A DNA stretch of 64,000 nucleotides from Meandrina meandrites (Eukaryota; Cnidaria; Anthozoa; Scleractinia; Meandrinidae): contig OY855912.1 of the NCBI GenBank assembly GCA_963693305.1, positions 8,482,001-8,546,000 of the forward strand, read 5' to 3'. Of the stretch, positions 11,201-26,100 are shown in pieces (position 1 is the stretch's first letter; each line of letters opens with the position of its first letter). Both the position numbers and the translations under genes were made by a program. The notes under the pieces were generated by a model that was given only the letters and a program-made list of their open reading frames with translations, was not told where the DNA came from and did no database searches.

Positions 11201-14200
11201 CAGAAGGCCTGACTCGTTGGCAATAATATATATTGACTATAATATGTATTTAGTCAATATAAGCTGATTTCAGAAGTTTAGCCAAAATCTATCAGCAAAA
11301 TTTTTTTCTGGACTCGATTTTTTGTAAAAAGTGGGGTCCAGTTAATTGCCAGTAACATCAAAAATATTTTTAACCAGTTAAATCGAATTACTATCGCCGA
11401 ATGATAGATGAACAGTTTCCCAAAGTTTCACCGCCATCGCGTCAAAGCCTCAAAAGTTATAACCCAAAGTTTGTCATTGACAAGTGCGCCCGGAATAAAT
11501 ATGGAGCCACCTTAACCCCTTGGAGTGTTTTTCTTAGAGGTCTGTACTGTAAAAGGCAATCATTTTGGTTTTGGACTTCAGAGCCCACATTTTCTTTGAC
11601 CATCTTTGAAAGGCACAGTGAGATATTCTGAGTTTTGAGAATGAAAAGCCTCGCACTTTTACAAGCCAGGCATACATGTGGCCTCGATCACTGTGCTCAT
11701 GTACTCTGTGTCAACCTACAGTGCTGAAGGCAGTTTTTAGTGGCAGGAAGAGATTAAAAACCCTTTGCAGCACTATGAGTGCAGAGAAGTTTGCCTCCCT
11801 GGAAGAGATTAAGGGTAATGTTCCTCCATCTGAATTGGATGCTGGTCCATTGCAGGTTATCTATCTCCCAGCATTCTGTCAGGCTGACCTTAATAATAAA
11901 CTGGTGCCCTTTCATATTCTCAAGCTGAGAGAAGCAATGTGAACTACACACCACACAATGACCCAGTCAGGACTCCAACCCAGCTTGCTGCCATAGGATT
12001 CGTAGTCCCCAATAAGGGGGTTCCTGCATAATAGCAAACTTGCTAGGTACTTGATGTTCTATGCAATAATCTTTTTTTTTGGACAATTACCTCTGTTCTT
12101 GTAAGGAATGGCTGAAAGTTATAAATATATCTTCCAACTACTGAGTGGACCAACTCTGTTATAAATGCTGAAAAACAAACTTAATGATTACGACTTACAA
12201 AACAATTACTCAATTAACAGAAATCACCAAACACCTGGTGACTAATCAGAGCAAGAGTTGAAAATTATCAAACATTTTTTAGTTTGATAGAAATTGCCCA
12301 CTTGAAACTAGGTTAAGTTTTTTTATTTCAATTTTTCTGTACTGTATATATATAGCTAACTTAATGCCCTGGTAAAAAGGATTGATTTGATCCTAAACAA
12401 AGTCAGATTCAATTAATTTATTTTTAAATTATTAATAATAATTTTATTGTGCTGGGATTGGTTGAAAAGTCTTCAAGTTGATGTACTGAAAAATATTAAT
12501 GAAAAATGCTTTTATTATTGTACTCTGCTCAATAACCCCTAATATCGAACAAGAAAATTAATTTCATCTCATTAGTTCCCCATTAATTAACTTAAAGGGG
12601 CACTGTCACGGCATTTTTTGGCTTTTTTAGTAAAACGGCAACAAAATTACGACTAAGTACTTTCAACCATGCAGGAAATGCACCTAGAACGTAAAGGGAA
12701 GGATATCTAGCAAATTGTTTAAAGAAGATGGTAACCGTAAATAGTTTTCATCAATTTTTCTAAACCACAAGGACAGAACTTGAAAAAGTCAGGCTGACTT
12801 TTTCAAGTTGAGATGGAAAGTTCCCGATGGTATCACAGTGATATCACTCTATATTTAGCTTCAGTACACTGGTATAGTAGTTTTAAGAATACTTGACCAC
12901 TTTTAATAGGTTTCCAGTGGTGTAGACATGTTTTTAGGCTGTTGAATTTTTGAAATTTAGTGCTCAGTTTAAAAAGATACAATAGCCCATTCACACCAAA
13001 GCTTAAAGGAGAAGTTCACTCCAGAATGGCCATTTATTTTCTTTACGCCAATAAAACGTTTATACAAAAATATGTTATTCACCAAAATTTCAGCATCCAA
13101 CGAGCGCTAAATCCCTACGAAATCTTTCTCTAAAGTAGCCCAAAATTCGACAACTGAACGCCGCCATCTTGGAGCCAGTAATGTATGCGTGACGTCAAAG
13201 AGTTCAGCCTGAAGTTTAGCGGGAAAATTTAAATACTCGAAACTCCTTGTTTCTTTGAAGTGGCTTTTGTTTGTCAAAATGCCTGTCTGAAAGGAAAGAA
13301 AAGGTGAAAGGCTTTTTGTATCTCTTGGAGATCTGTTTGAGAAACATGGAGCTGCACAAACAGGCATTTTGACAAACAAAAGCCACTACAAAGAAACAAG
13401 GAGTTTCGAGTATTTAAATTTTCCCGCTAAACTTCAGGCTGAACTCTTTGACGTCACGCATACATTACTAGCTTCAAGATGGCGGCGTTCAGTTGTCGAA
13501 TTTTGGGCTACTTTAGAGAAAGATTTCGTAGGGATTTAGCGCTCGTTGGATGCTGAAATTTTGGTGAATAACATATTTTTGTATAAACGTTTTATTGGCG
13601 TAAAGAAAATAAATGGCCATTCTGGAGTGAACTTCTCCTTTAAACATGTTTAAATGTTGTTTAGTTAAACACAGTTTAAAATTGTTTTCTTCATGGAAGT
13701 TGCTGACTGATGTTTATCGACTTCAAATTTGGCACAATGAAAGCACAAGTTGGAGCATACTTGAACCCTATGTAAAATTTAGTCTGTCAGTTTTCTTAAG
13801 GTTTAACTAAACATGTTTTGTTGGTGTGAATCAGGTATGAGACAAACAGCATCCTGGTCAAGAATCCAACTTACCAAGCATATAGATAAAAGTGATTGGC
13901 AACTTTAACTTGGGAAAGGTGTATCCCAAACCTTCAACCTATCATGGCAAAATAAGAAAAGCTGCCATCATTAAGAATGTCATGAATTCCCAAACTATTT
14001 GGTACAATGGAGAAGAATCAACTGTAATTAAAACTTGGGTTATCTCTTGACCCCTTTTAACATTAGCAATGCTCTCACTGCAATTGGCTTTCACAAGGTA
14101 GTTCCACAAGGTAGTTGCTACCCTTTGCGAGAACAACACAATATACAACAGGAATTATGCCCCTAGCCTATAGCCACCAAAACTATAGCAACTGCTTCAA

Positions 14201-14257
14201 TACTGGAGGACCAGTAGAATTAGCTTACAAGAACTGCCATGGTACTCAGTAAGACAC

Positions 14258-14294
<37 letters not shown>

Positions 14295-17110
14295 ATTTCT
14301 TTATACACTGTTAAAAATCATCAGGTAATATACTATTATTTAAAGTTATAATAAAAATTAATACTAATAAACTACTAATAAACAATCCATGCTAAATACT
14401 AATTAATAAAAATTGAAGTACATGTAGTAAATACTAATTTAAATATTTAACTAATCCTGTTTTCCATGAATGCCGTGTCTAACTTTGCTGTTAAATTGAT
14501 TATAGGATTTTTACACTACCTCTCTGGAACCTCTGTTTTCATTCGCCCGCTGTAAACACTACCTCTATTGTTATTCAGGGCTAGCGGCATTGTTATGAGC
14601 TGTTATCTATTGTTTTAAGAACCAATGAAGTAACTCGTTCCGAGAGGTAGTGGGCGACCCATGGTACTGCTCACCTCACTGGCCACCATTTCTTTCTCAC
14701 TTTCCCAAACTTAGATCACCCTGGGTAGGTACTCAGCCCTTGACCTGTCAACCTCGAGAAGGAGTTTTGATTGGTTGGTTTTGGTTATTGACCCTTGCAG
14801 TTGTCTTTTTATAGTCATGTGATAATTTAACTACCATATTGGACTTGGTAAGGTTTCTACAGCTCTTTTTCAATCATAAACTTCAGTGAAACAGATATTA
14901 ATTTTATAAAGCAAGCTTTCTCAAGACCATTACTGAGAGAATTTTGGTCCTTGGTCTTTTCTGTACAGATCAGATCTCAATGTTTGATCCAATGGATACT
15001 CTCAAGATCTTGGACCAACATTCTTCCAGTATAGCCCCAACGCTAATGGTTTATAAGATATATGCAAGACACCACCTCTGATCCTACTGAAACAAGACAA
15101 ATTTCATTTCATTATTAGAATTTGTCATGCACACATTCAAAAATTAAACATACACTAACTGATCATGATCTGACTTACTAAAGGTCTGAAGAACTCAAAA
15201 TTGTTGACTGGTGAGTCATCAGATATAAAATATGCTTGTCCTGCCTGGAAAAAAAAGATCATATAACAAATAAAACTAAATTAGTAACCATCGCATTCTG
15301 ATCATAATGGAATATTATAATAGAAATGATCATAATTGAAGTCAATTTTAATTTTAAGAAATAGCAATACCCTTATCTAGAAACCAGAGTTAAAGACTTC
15401 ATCGTAAATCAGCAAGAGCAGCTTGCACACATTCTCATATACCTGTTTATTGAGTTATTTTTTCAAAAAAATAACTCTTAGTCGGCGCGATGGACCGTGT
15501 AGTCAGTCAGTCAGTCAGTCAGTCAGTGGAGTATGTTTGTATCTCACACCAATCAGGTTTGAGGTACTATTCGAACCAATGAAATTGCAGTTTATAAAGG
15601 GAAAGTAATCTGACACAGTTGTAAGCGAGCGATTTCATTCGAAGATTTTCGATTTGTAGGAGGCGGAATCAGTGAATTGTGAATTAACCCCAGATTTGAA
15701 ACGCTTGCTTGCTTACAACGCACACGCCGCCAGCAAAAGACCCAACACTAAATTGTTATTCAAGCGTTCCTTTAGGACGGGCTAGTTTCGCTGACCGTAG
15801 TATTTGCACAAAGCAGATTTGAAGAATAATGTTCTCATTGTGATGTTAATACTGTGTCATAAAAATGGCAAGGAATCTTCTTAAGAGTGTGTTGTGGCCT
15901 CGTGTTTTTAGAGTTCGTGACAAGGAGACTTCTTAAATTTCATACTGCTTGAGACTCTGTGTCGCCAACTGAAAACCGCAATTAATTTAATTAGTCTCTT
16001 TAGCGTCTTGCTCCGGCGATTAGCTGACTCTCGGGCAAGTAGCGTTTATGTTTATACCTTAAACACACCACGTTTAGACATTTAATTAATAACCGGTATG
16101 GGTATTGACTTTAAAATGGTCTTGCTTTTAAAATTAACTACGATCGATAGCGGCTAGAATAAGAGCATGTCATTCCGTGACAGTTTGATAACTAAAATTA
16201 ATTAGTTCTTGTTCCTGTTTGTTGAATGAAAATTTACATTTACGACAGGAAACAAATACTCCAGGTGTGCTACACTTTAAAAGCTTTCCTAAAAATATAG
16301 TTTTTGATTTGATTCGTTTATTACTTCGTTTATTACTTTTCGATTACTCAATGGAGACAAGGTGTTTTCAAGAAAAACAAAAGTGTCATGCTACAAAAGT
16401 GAGATAAACAAAAGTGTCATGTTACATGCGTTTTTGAAAAAAACAAAGGTATCGTTTTACAGTGTTTGTCTGTAACAAACAAAAGTATCGCGTTACGGTT
16501 GTAAAAAAGCTAGCAACAAAATAAGCGCTAACAGAATAAGCCATATCGTGACACTTTGACAATTAAATTAGTTCTTGTTTTTCTAAATGATAAAAATTTA
16601 CTATTGAACGAAACAGTTTTGACGTAACAAATTGCACGTAAAAATTATTTTGTCTGCAACATTTTTTTTTTCCAAAAAATGCCTCTTAGTCGTAGCAAGG
16701 GGCTATGTAGCTAGTGATGCACCATGCACAAATACATGTGTAGCTCAACCATCCCAACAGAACTAACACCCAGTCCTACCCCAAGCAACCCAATCAATTG
16801 AAAAAATAACTCCTGCACGCTTAGCGTGCCTATGTTTTTTTCAAAGGCATGAGATTTTTTAACAGAATTATCAAAGACAACCCAACCATTTCAAAAGTTG
16901 TCTGGAAATTTCCAAGAATGTTTAGAACATTTCCAAAGATGCTGTGAACATTTTCTAGGTCCATGAGTCCCACAATGGGTGTTGCCAAAGTGAAACAAAC
17001 CTTTCCATGAATACTTTTCCTTCTAAAATCAGAGAATTCATGCAAAATACTGTCACATGCATGTAAGAAACCACAACATGACCGAACATTAGCATTTTAA
17101 TAATAATAAC

Positions 17111-17142
<32 letters not shown>

Positions 17143-20100
17143 GAAGAAGAAGAAGAAGAAGAATTATAAATTTCTATAGCGCATTTTCTCGTTGATTTAA
17201 AAGGTCCTAGTAACATTGAAAATGGTTAAGTTAAAAAGATTGCTTTTTAAAGCATAATTTTAACATTATACTAGCACAGTTATTTTAAGAGACCTCAATG
17301 CAAAAGTTTGTTTACTACCACAAACTGCATGAGTGACCACTAGAATCTCTAAATCATTTTCTTGTTAGAAGCACTATTAAAAAGATATCAACTAATCATA
17401 ACCAGCTGGATTTTCTGGCTACTCACAGCAATTGAATTAGCCTCCATAAGAGTTTTTCCTGCCAAAACATGAGCTTCCACCAAATTGTTAACATGAACAA
17501 AGTCAACAACAGCGTCATCCTGACCATAAGTAAAGCGAAAAAATCCTCTTTCCACATATGACTACAGATGTAGGAAAAGAAACTGTAAGTTATGTATCTA
17601 TCAGTGTTTTACCTTCTCTGGGAAAGGTAGATATACAATATACACAGATGGTTTATTTGAGTTCCCGGCTTATGGGAAGGGGTGTTAATAGGCCATTTCC
17701 AAATTACCCTTTGCCTCTGTTTTAAAACGAGTCTACGAGCGAAACCATTCAAATGAAAATGAGTTTGATTTGCATGAAAATGGACATGTAGGTGCAACTC
17801 ATTCTCATATGAATAGTTTTGCACCTAGACTCGTTTTGAAACAGAGGCAAAGGGTAACTCGGAAATGGCTTATTGTAGTCGACATACACTGTTACTTTTT
17901 CATGTTGAAAGTTTTTGAGAAGTCATGTCCAAGATGCAGCTTTTCAAGCATGCTTGACAAAGTAGCATTGGATTCTCCTGCCATCTTGTTACTCTGAAAG
18001 AGTAAGCACTGGGCCCCTACAATAAAAACTGGTTAATTAAAGTCAAGAGCAAGGTGGGTGATAATGCTTGACACCAGAAGGAGACTCAAATTGCTAAGAA
18101 ACGAAACCACATTACATAATGGTAAAATCACATAATGAAGAAACCATGCAACATAATGAAACAACTACAACACGTAATGACAAGATCGCAGCACATAATC
18201 AAGTAACCTCAACACAATGATAAAACGAAAGATTTCATATAATGACAGAACTACACTTGGTTTTGAATTTACACGTCAACCTACCACTATTCTGGGTAAA
18301 TGTCTCAATTCACCTTCTCCATAGATACCAGCTGGTCGCAGAGCACATGTCTTGAGGAGTTTCCCATCTGTAATTACATCATGCCAATAATGGAAATTAA
18401 TTTTAAGTCAAAGCAATCTGCCTTCAACTACCTGTATTTATTTACTACTAATCACCATCCTGCCAGATGATACAAAGTGATAATTAGGGCTATAGAATGG
18501 TAAAATCCAAGACTTGCCTAAAAATATTAAAATCGGAGACTGAGATGCTGCGATTAAAAAATCTGAGCACAAGAAGCTGCGATCTTGAAATTCGAGCGCA
18601 AAACTGTTATACTGTAATTTACGAGGTAGAATTTATTGTAACCCGGCAAGCCTACGTATTTTTGATTACAATGTTGAGTCGTTTATCACGATTATTCTTT
18701 GTTTTGCTGTTGTTGTTGTCACTGTTTTGTGACGGTTCACACAGATTAAAACTTTCGCTTGGTTTGTGAGACTCTGAGACTCAAATTTCAAAAATTGAGA
18801 TTCCGAGACCTGCCTTATTTTTTTGCGAGTTTAAGATTTCGTGACTCTAGTTTGCAAAGCCGAGATTTTGAGACTTGCCTAAAATTTCCTGAGACCCATG
18901 ATTTTTCAAGGACCATTCTATACCCCTCAGCTATAATTTCCATACCTGAAATTCATTATTTTTTTCAGTCAATTGTTAGTATAAGGAAATGTCGCAACCT
19001 AGAGTATTATTATTCAGGATTAATAGGTACGAGTGCTCAAAATTGCACAATTGCACAAAATGGCATTACTGCAATAAGCAATATCAGAACCTATTATTGA
19101 TGAATTGTACAAGAGTGTGGTGAAATGTTTTATTTATTTTTAATTAATAGTATATTTGAGAAAATTACTAGCATATTTCTGTGTTTCAGAAAGGTATGCT
19201 TTATAACTCCTCTGCTGGTCTTGGAATTATCTCAGGTAAACTTTAGAAACCTTCTTAAGTCTTGGGCCAACATTGGTAATCTTCGGAAGACCTCAAGTGA
19301 AGTTCCAAGCTCTTCATAAGACTTTGGGACAACTTCAGAAATCTTTGGAACATTTTGGTTCAACTTCAAAAATAAAACTTTTGTTGATTTCAGGTCAACT
19401 TAGGAAATCTTCAGAATTAAGTCTTCAGGTCAACTTCGTGAGACCTCAGGTCATCTTCAAAGTCTTTGGAAGACTAATCTGAAGTCTTTCAATCACCTTT
19501 GGAAATCTTTAGATGTCTAAGGGTCAGCTTCAGAAACCTTTCATTGATAGACTTTCTATCAACTTCAGAAGAAGAGTAAAAGTCCTCCTAAGTAGTTAAC
19601 AATCTGGGTTAATTGAACTGCTTTTGTCCAATCAGAATCCAGAATTATTGTTGTGTGTTCTATCAAATATTAAATGTTATTATCATAACAACACATTCTT
19701 TGGCATGATGGAATGATGCCATATTATGTGTTAATTTAAGCAGGCATCCTTTATTTTATGACAATCACTGACAAAGGATGTGTGCACTGATTTATGTAAC
19801 TTAACTCACTTTGCAGTGTTGAACCACTAGCACTTAAAACACATTGTTCTGCTATTGACTTTGTCCTGGAATAATGATCAGGATGCTGACAAAGGGACAA
19901 AACAGTCAAAGTTACCAAGTTTAAAAATAAAAAAAGTAACCATGGTATCAAATAATCTGAAATATGGCCCTCCACAGCACTGGGTAATTCCAAATAACTA
20001 TCTTATTATTTTCCCCACATTTCTCATTGTTAATTTTGGTTGCAAGACAGTTCTCTTTTATAATTAATAATTCTCATTTCATGCTGCACTGGCCATGGAC

Positions 20101-23100
20101 ACATGTAGCAGCCATTAGAGCATATTGGCTTATTACGTACTGGTACCTATTTATACACCACGGGGAGAGAGAGTCAGCATCGCAAAGCAAAGTCTCTTGT
20201 CCAAGAACAATACAACACATTATGACGCTGGCCAGTTCAGGAACCAAGACACTTTTAATTCAGAGTCCAATGCATATTTAGCCACTAGGCCACACACGCC
20301 TCCCACCTAATTAACCTCATTGATTGCTTTGAGATAAGAGAAATAAACTTGGAATTACTGAAATAAAAAATAAATTTTAGATAAGTGTTCAGATCATTTT
20401 CACACGATAACAGTACGTCTAATATTACCTTGTCTAGTGGTAAGTATGGTAGAGATTCATCTCCATGTCGTATAACCTGTCCACCAAAAACGACATTATA
20501 AGTGCTTGTATAAACTAGATGAGCCACATTGTACTGGCAGCAGGCTACAATCAAAATAAACCATAGAAGTGCATTAAAAATTAAATCAAAACAATTTTCA
20601 CTAACAAGATGATAATTAAAGTTCATCACAAAAAGAAGACATATTGAAACTTAATGACTAATGTATGAAGCAAGGTAATAAAATATTCACACTGTTTACA
20701 AAATTTTTAATATTAAAATTTTTGCAATGTACTTACCGTCAATAACATGTTTGGTTCCTAAGATATTGACCTTCTCTATCTGTTCCCTGTTCAACTGAAA
20801 TCATGTAATAACTTCATTTAAAAGTATGTCTTATCTTATAAAAGAATGACAACAGAGGGCAAATACCATTACGTATTTGGACAAATGGTTCATGATGATT
20901 ATTGATTTGATAAAATCAAGTCTGTAGTATTTTGTTATTAACTTACAGTGAGTAATCCATCACTAAACCTTAAGCCTCCTCCGCAGGCAACTTTCTGCTG
21001 CTGAGGAAAGACTAGTGACCAATGAAAGAGGAACGAAAAAGAAAGCCTGGTAAAAAAAGTGTGTCATTGGGCTGTGGGCTTTGGGGAGCATGCTGTTGTC
21101 CCTAGACTCTCTTGTTCACATTGTTTCATATTTCCTAGAGGAAGGCAAGGATATTTTTGTGTCGCCGTAATCCGCCGTAATGCCCTGTGAATCGTGATTT
21201 GATAAAAAACTGTTCTGTGAATTGTGATTGAAGGGTATTCCGTGAGGCGTGAAATGCAAAAGTCGTTGGCTGTGAATCTTGAATCGATAAGAAATAAATC
21301 ATGAATGTGTAAAGTTGAGTTCGTAGCTGAGTTTCACTGCATTGTTATCAAGTTTTTCCCATGACCTTAGTGAATTTAATCTTTGTTTCGTGGTTAGTGA
21401 AATAAAAAATTTACTCTCGTGACTTCATGACAAGACCCCCCCCCCCTTGCCCCCCCCCCCCCCCTCCTCTTCCTAGTTTCTCATCCTCCCGCCTTTTATT
21501 GGTCACTAGTTTCCCCTCAGCAGTGAAGCTGGCTTCTCTAGGAGCCTGCAGTGGAGGCCACACTGGACTAGCATCAAAAGTTTTACTTGTGGCTTATACA
21601 ATTATAATTGCGAAAAATGAGAAACCTGCCAAATTCTTGTAATCCTGATATATAGAGCCATACCAAATTATTAACACAAACAAAATTCAAGAATTCTGAA
21701 GATTAACAGGGTAAAAAAGATAACATCTGTGCTTTGTGTCTAGTGGCCCATTTAAGTTGGGGCTTATCTCCGGTTTTCATGATATGTACAACTAGGAGAG
21801 TCTCTACTAGTGGCGGATCCAGAGGAGGAGCCTGAGGGGGACGGGCCCCCACCTTATTTTTTCGGAAATAGCGCATTTTCGTTATTTTGATGTGTTGGAA
21901 TATCTTCGCAGAATTTAACATTCATACTCAAGCCTTTAAATGCGGGCCCCCTCCTTAGCTGAAGGTCTGAATCCACCCTGTCTACTCCCTCCTGGACAGG
22001 AAGATAGTCCATCACAGGGTTACCCCCAGCATCTAATTTGCCAGTAGTTGGCACTGTGAGAGTAAAGTGTCTTGGTGGCAGGTTTTAATGCTTAACGTTT
22101 TTATTCCTAAAAGTAACCTGCAAAGCCTTTCCCAAATACAATCTCTTATTCCCTTGTAAGTCATTTTATTATACATATATGTAAGAATGACATAGCATGT
22201 TACTAACTTGCTCTCTTCCAGACATTCCATATGATGCACAGTGGAACACTGCATCTACATGTTGACCACTGAATATCTTCTCCACATCCTCTTTCCTGGT
22301 TATGTCACCCTATGGGGAATATACAAACCTCTAAAACATTGGATTAAATAAGAATAAATGCCAAGTACATTGCTGTTTTGGCCTCCTTTCCCAAAAAGGA
22401 CCTGATAGACAGATGTCTAGTAATACATAAGCATGTAAAGATGGACAATAAAATCGAACAATGTTTCAGAGTCATTGTGAGACCATTATCAAGTTCAAAA
22501 TGAGTAGAATAAACGTTAACCCTTTCACGCGCAAAATTTCGCGAAAAAAGACGTTTTTTCAACAGTTAAAGTGAATTTTTGGTGTCAAGATCCTGAATTC
22601 CCCTACACTTTGCTAAAAAAGCACTTTTTCACACTGTAGGAACATTTTAACAGAGATTCCATGTAAAAATGCACAATATTTCACTTTGGTACAGCGCATA
22701 AGCCAAAATTCGGACTTGTTTTTTTTTGTTTTGGCTGAACCTTTTCGAATTTTTTTCTGATCTTGCTCCTTTTCCTTCCTTTTTTTGGATTTCTTATCTT
22801 CGTTACTTTCTATTCTTTACGTCCTTCCTTCTGGCCGAAAAAGTTTGGACCAAATCGTTGAAAAACCCTGAAAAGGAGACCATGATCAATTACAGGTCTA
22901 TTGCCCTGTTTGAGCACCAATTTGGCACCCAAAACGGATCGCGTTTTTCTTTGATTAGCTCTGTCAAAATGCAACCCATATTAAAGATGAACAGCTCTGT
23001 AGAAAGGTCAATCCTAGCTCTATCAACTGATCATCACAAAAATCCACTGACGTTTCAAATTGATGACGTCACAAGTGGTTCAATGACCGCTCCTCCAAAT

Positions 23101-26100
23101 AGCACCTAAATGCGCATTTGCAAGTGAAAGGGTTAATGTCCATTTAGACTCAATTCTAACCAAACTATTTCATGATGATATAATTTGCATAATTAATTAT
23201 TTATTTTGTTTATCTTCAGCAAACTATTTCCGAGGGTTTAAACTACTCATTTTTAACTTGATACAACACCAAAACCTCACTTTACTGTTTCTTTTTATCT
23301 TTTTATCATATTATCGCTTAAGAATTTACTTGAATCGACACCTAGTTCCTGACACTAGAATGGTTAGAAATCTATTAACCGCACAATGTTGGATAATATA
23401 AAACATCGTTAAACAGAGCTAGTGCATTTTTATATAGCGAATCAAAATTAGCAATAAATATCAGGGCTCAAAATAATGGCCGGTCAACGGACAATGTCCG
23501 GCCAAAATGATGATTTGTCCGGACAAAAGTTTGGTTCGGCGGGCATTTTGACCGGTCACGTACACGGCTTTCAAATAAATAACACAAAAAAATTATTCGC
23601 AGTATTTCTTGAAATTTTACAGTAAAATCAAAATATCATAGCAGCAGTCACAAATTTGTAGAATACAGATGAGACGGTCACGCCCTGCGGATTTGTTAGC
23701 GGTTTGCTTAAATAAAACAGGAAACATCCACATCTGTAAATACGCTAAACAGGCAACAATGAACATCGCATCAATCAACGTCTGCTATTAACATGTGTAC
23801 GCAATTACAGTTTGAATTGTCAGGCAGGCCGAGAAAAATAGCACTCGTTAGTGGATTTAAAAAACTATATGCACCTATAGACAGTGCGAGTTCGTAGCGT
23901 GTTTCTGACCAGCAAGATCATGAGAAAATAATAAAATCATTAAACGCATTGAATTTTTTAAGTTCACTTCCAAGCACATTGTATTTTGAAGTTTTGACAA
24001 CTTCCTGACCGTGTTTATCGCTGGTTTGTTAGTAGATTTCCAGTAGACCTGAAAAAGCAACAAAAGACATACAGGTACTTGGCATTTCCTTTCTTCCTAC
24101 ATGCCGAGCTAAGGCACAGTTATCTCACTTATAGCATGGGCATATGTCCTATTACTATTTAGTGTTCGGTAGTAAAGACCAGTTAAGTGCTTAGAACCAA
24201 GATCGCCTCCACCCATAAGTCATCAACTAATGTAAAACTATGCAGAGTAACATAACATCACGGCTACTAAGCATTTTGTTTTATGTAGAGTAGAACGCAG
24301 AAGAAATGGAAATTCAAAAAGCAAACATAATAAAATGACACTTTTAGCGATCAAAACATTTAAGCTTCAGCCTTATACTCTTTAACGAGTGTCTTAGCTT
24401 ATGAGGCGAAATTTTTGGCAGAATAGGCTATTGCTTCAAAGTAAATACTCAATATTTTGACCGGTCAAAAACGAGACATGACCGAGCAAAAATTGATTTG
24501 GCAGATCAACATGACCGGTCAGTATTCAAAATTATTTTGAGCCCTGAATATCTGATAACATTGATTTAAAAATATCTAATTTTTTTAGTATAATAGAAAG
24601 TTTGATAATATTATTTATTATTCAACAAGCTCGCGCGATGCCCATATATGGTCAGAAAGCCATTGTTATCTGTAACAGATATCCTGCGCTATACGTAGAT
24701 CGCCAAGATTCGTCCAAAATCTTGCAAAGCGCTGCACAACCACAGTTCTTCTCGCTACAAAAAGCGTTTCGTTGACAATTTGTTGAATAATAAAACAATT
24801 ATCCTGCTCAATCTTGCGGAATATCGTCTGATTTTAGCCAACTCGGCCTACGGCCTCGTCGGCTAAGTATCAGGCGATATTCTGCGCGATTTCGCAGGAT
24901 AATTGTTAAATATTAGACAGATAATAGAAATGTGATAACTATCCGATAATTAATGCGGGTATCAGCGGCCATCCCGGGGGGTCGACCCCCGGGGACCCAG
25001 GGGCATTTGTCAAATCAGCTCTGACTAATGCTTTTTAAAGCCCCTGGGGTGGAGCTTGAACATTGTGACAAATATCCCCACCCCCAAGGCCGTGCAGTAT
25101 CCCAGCGAAAAGCAAAGCAAATTTCTGAGTGCGTTTTTCCTACGATCGTCAAAGACAGGACAAAAAATACACTGTATTAAATACAAGAGTAGTCAGGAAC
25201 AAGCACAAAATAAAGTCTTACAATTTTATTAATAAAATTGCTTTCTTTACAACCTCACTCGTCTCTGTTATCCTTTGCCTCTATAGACTCTATACATCTC
25301 TCTGAACTCATGCGCTAAACAATGTTTTAATTGATAGATTACTCGATGATCTACCACTTTCTGAGGATAAATTGAAAATATCTCTCTGAACGAAAACGCT
25401 AACTATAATTATCATTAAAATTTTTGGATTAGGCGAAAAATTCAGTCAGAAGATAGAACCTTTCAATATTCTTCTCAACGTATTGGCCTCACCCTTGACG
25501 CCACCTACTTATTTTATAAAAGCACAACGTTTTAAAAAGTTCCATCTTTGGTTTGAAAGACATTTTGGCTTTGTTTCCGGCGTTTTCCTGAAGAGGATGG
25601 TTTATTATAATTATACTTGCAGATTTTGTAGATATTCAATGGAAAATAACTCGCCTGAAAGCCGAACCATCAACAATAGAGTGTGGTCATCGAGCGCTTG
25701 ACGTTGTGATGAATTGCCGCTGACCATTATGAACCTAGAGTCCTAGACCATCTGCAAATCCCGTGGATAGGATCCCAGGGGTGTTTGCCCCGAAACGCAA
25801 ATGCCCCAGGCTCTCGGGCAAGGTTTTGCAACAAATCCTCTACCATGCCCGTGGGTGTCCCGGGGGTCGACCCCCCGGGATGGCCGCTGATACCCGCATA
25901 ATACCCCTATGATATCGTGCTTTTATGGAAAAAGTTGCCAGGTTTATAGTATCTTTTCCCTCAGCGGAGTAGTCTCTCCGGTTTTTCCTTATACGCATTC
26001 TGAAACTAAATTTAAACTAAACTATTTTGTCGGTGTGCCCGTAAACAATTACGTAACACCAGACAAACAAGCCATCATCATTGCTCATGTGCGAACCTGG

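Larger units (their letters stand above)
5655..11515. mobile_element. TTAA-flanked composite with 290-bp inverted ends
   Basis: TTAAGGTGGCTCCATATTTA begins at 5655, and its reverse complement ends at 11515 with TTAA. The two arms stay alignable for about 290 bp with scattered differences and short indels. Inside lie a nested inverted-repeat element, a Penelope-like fragment and unassigned DNA. It may be one large non-autonomous piggyBac-type element invaded by others, or two separate solo MITEs in opposite orientation; the matching ends favour the first. It sits in the last intron of the SDR42E1-like gene. Confidence 0.55.

Noticed and set aside
22726..23109. 127-codon plus frame inside the piggyBac-type MITE
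   Set aside because: No transposase motif; Phe/Ser-rich start reads as translated AT-rich DNA.
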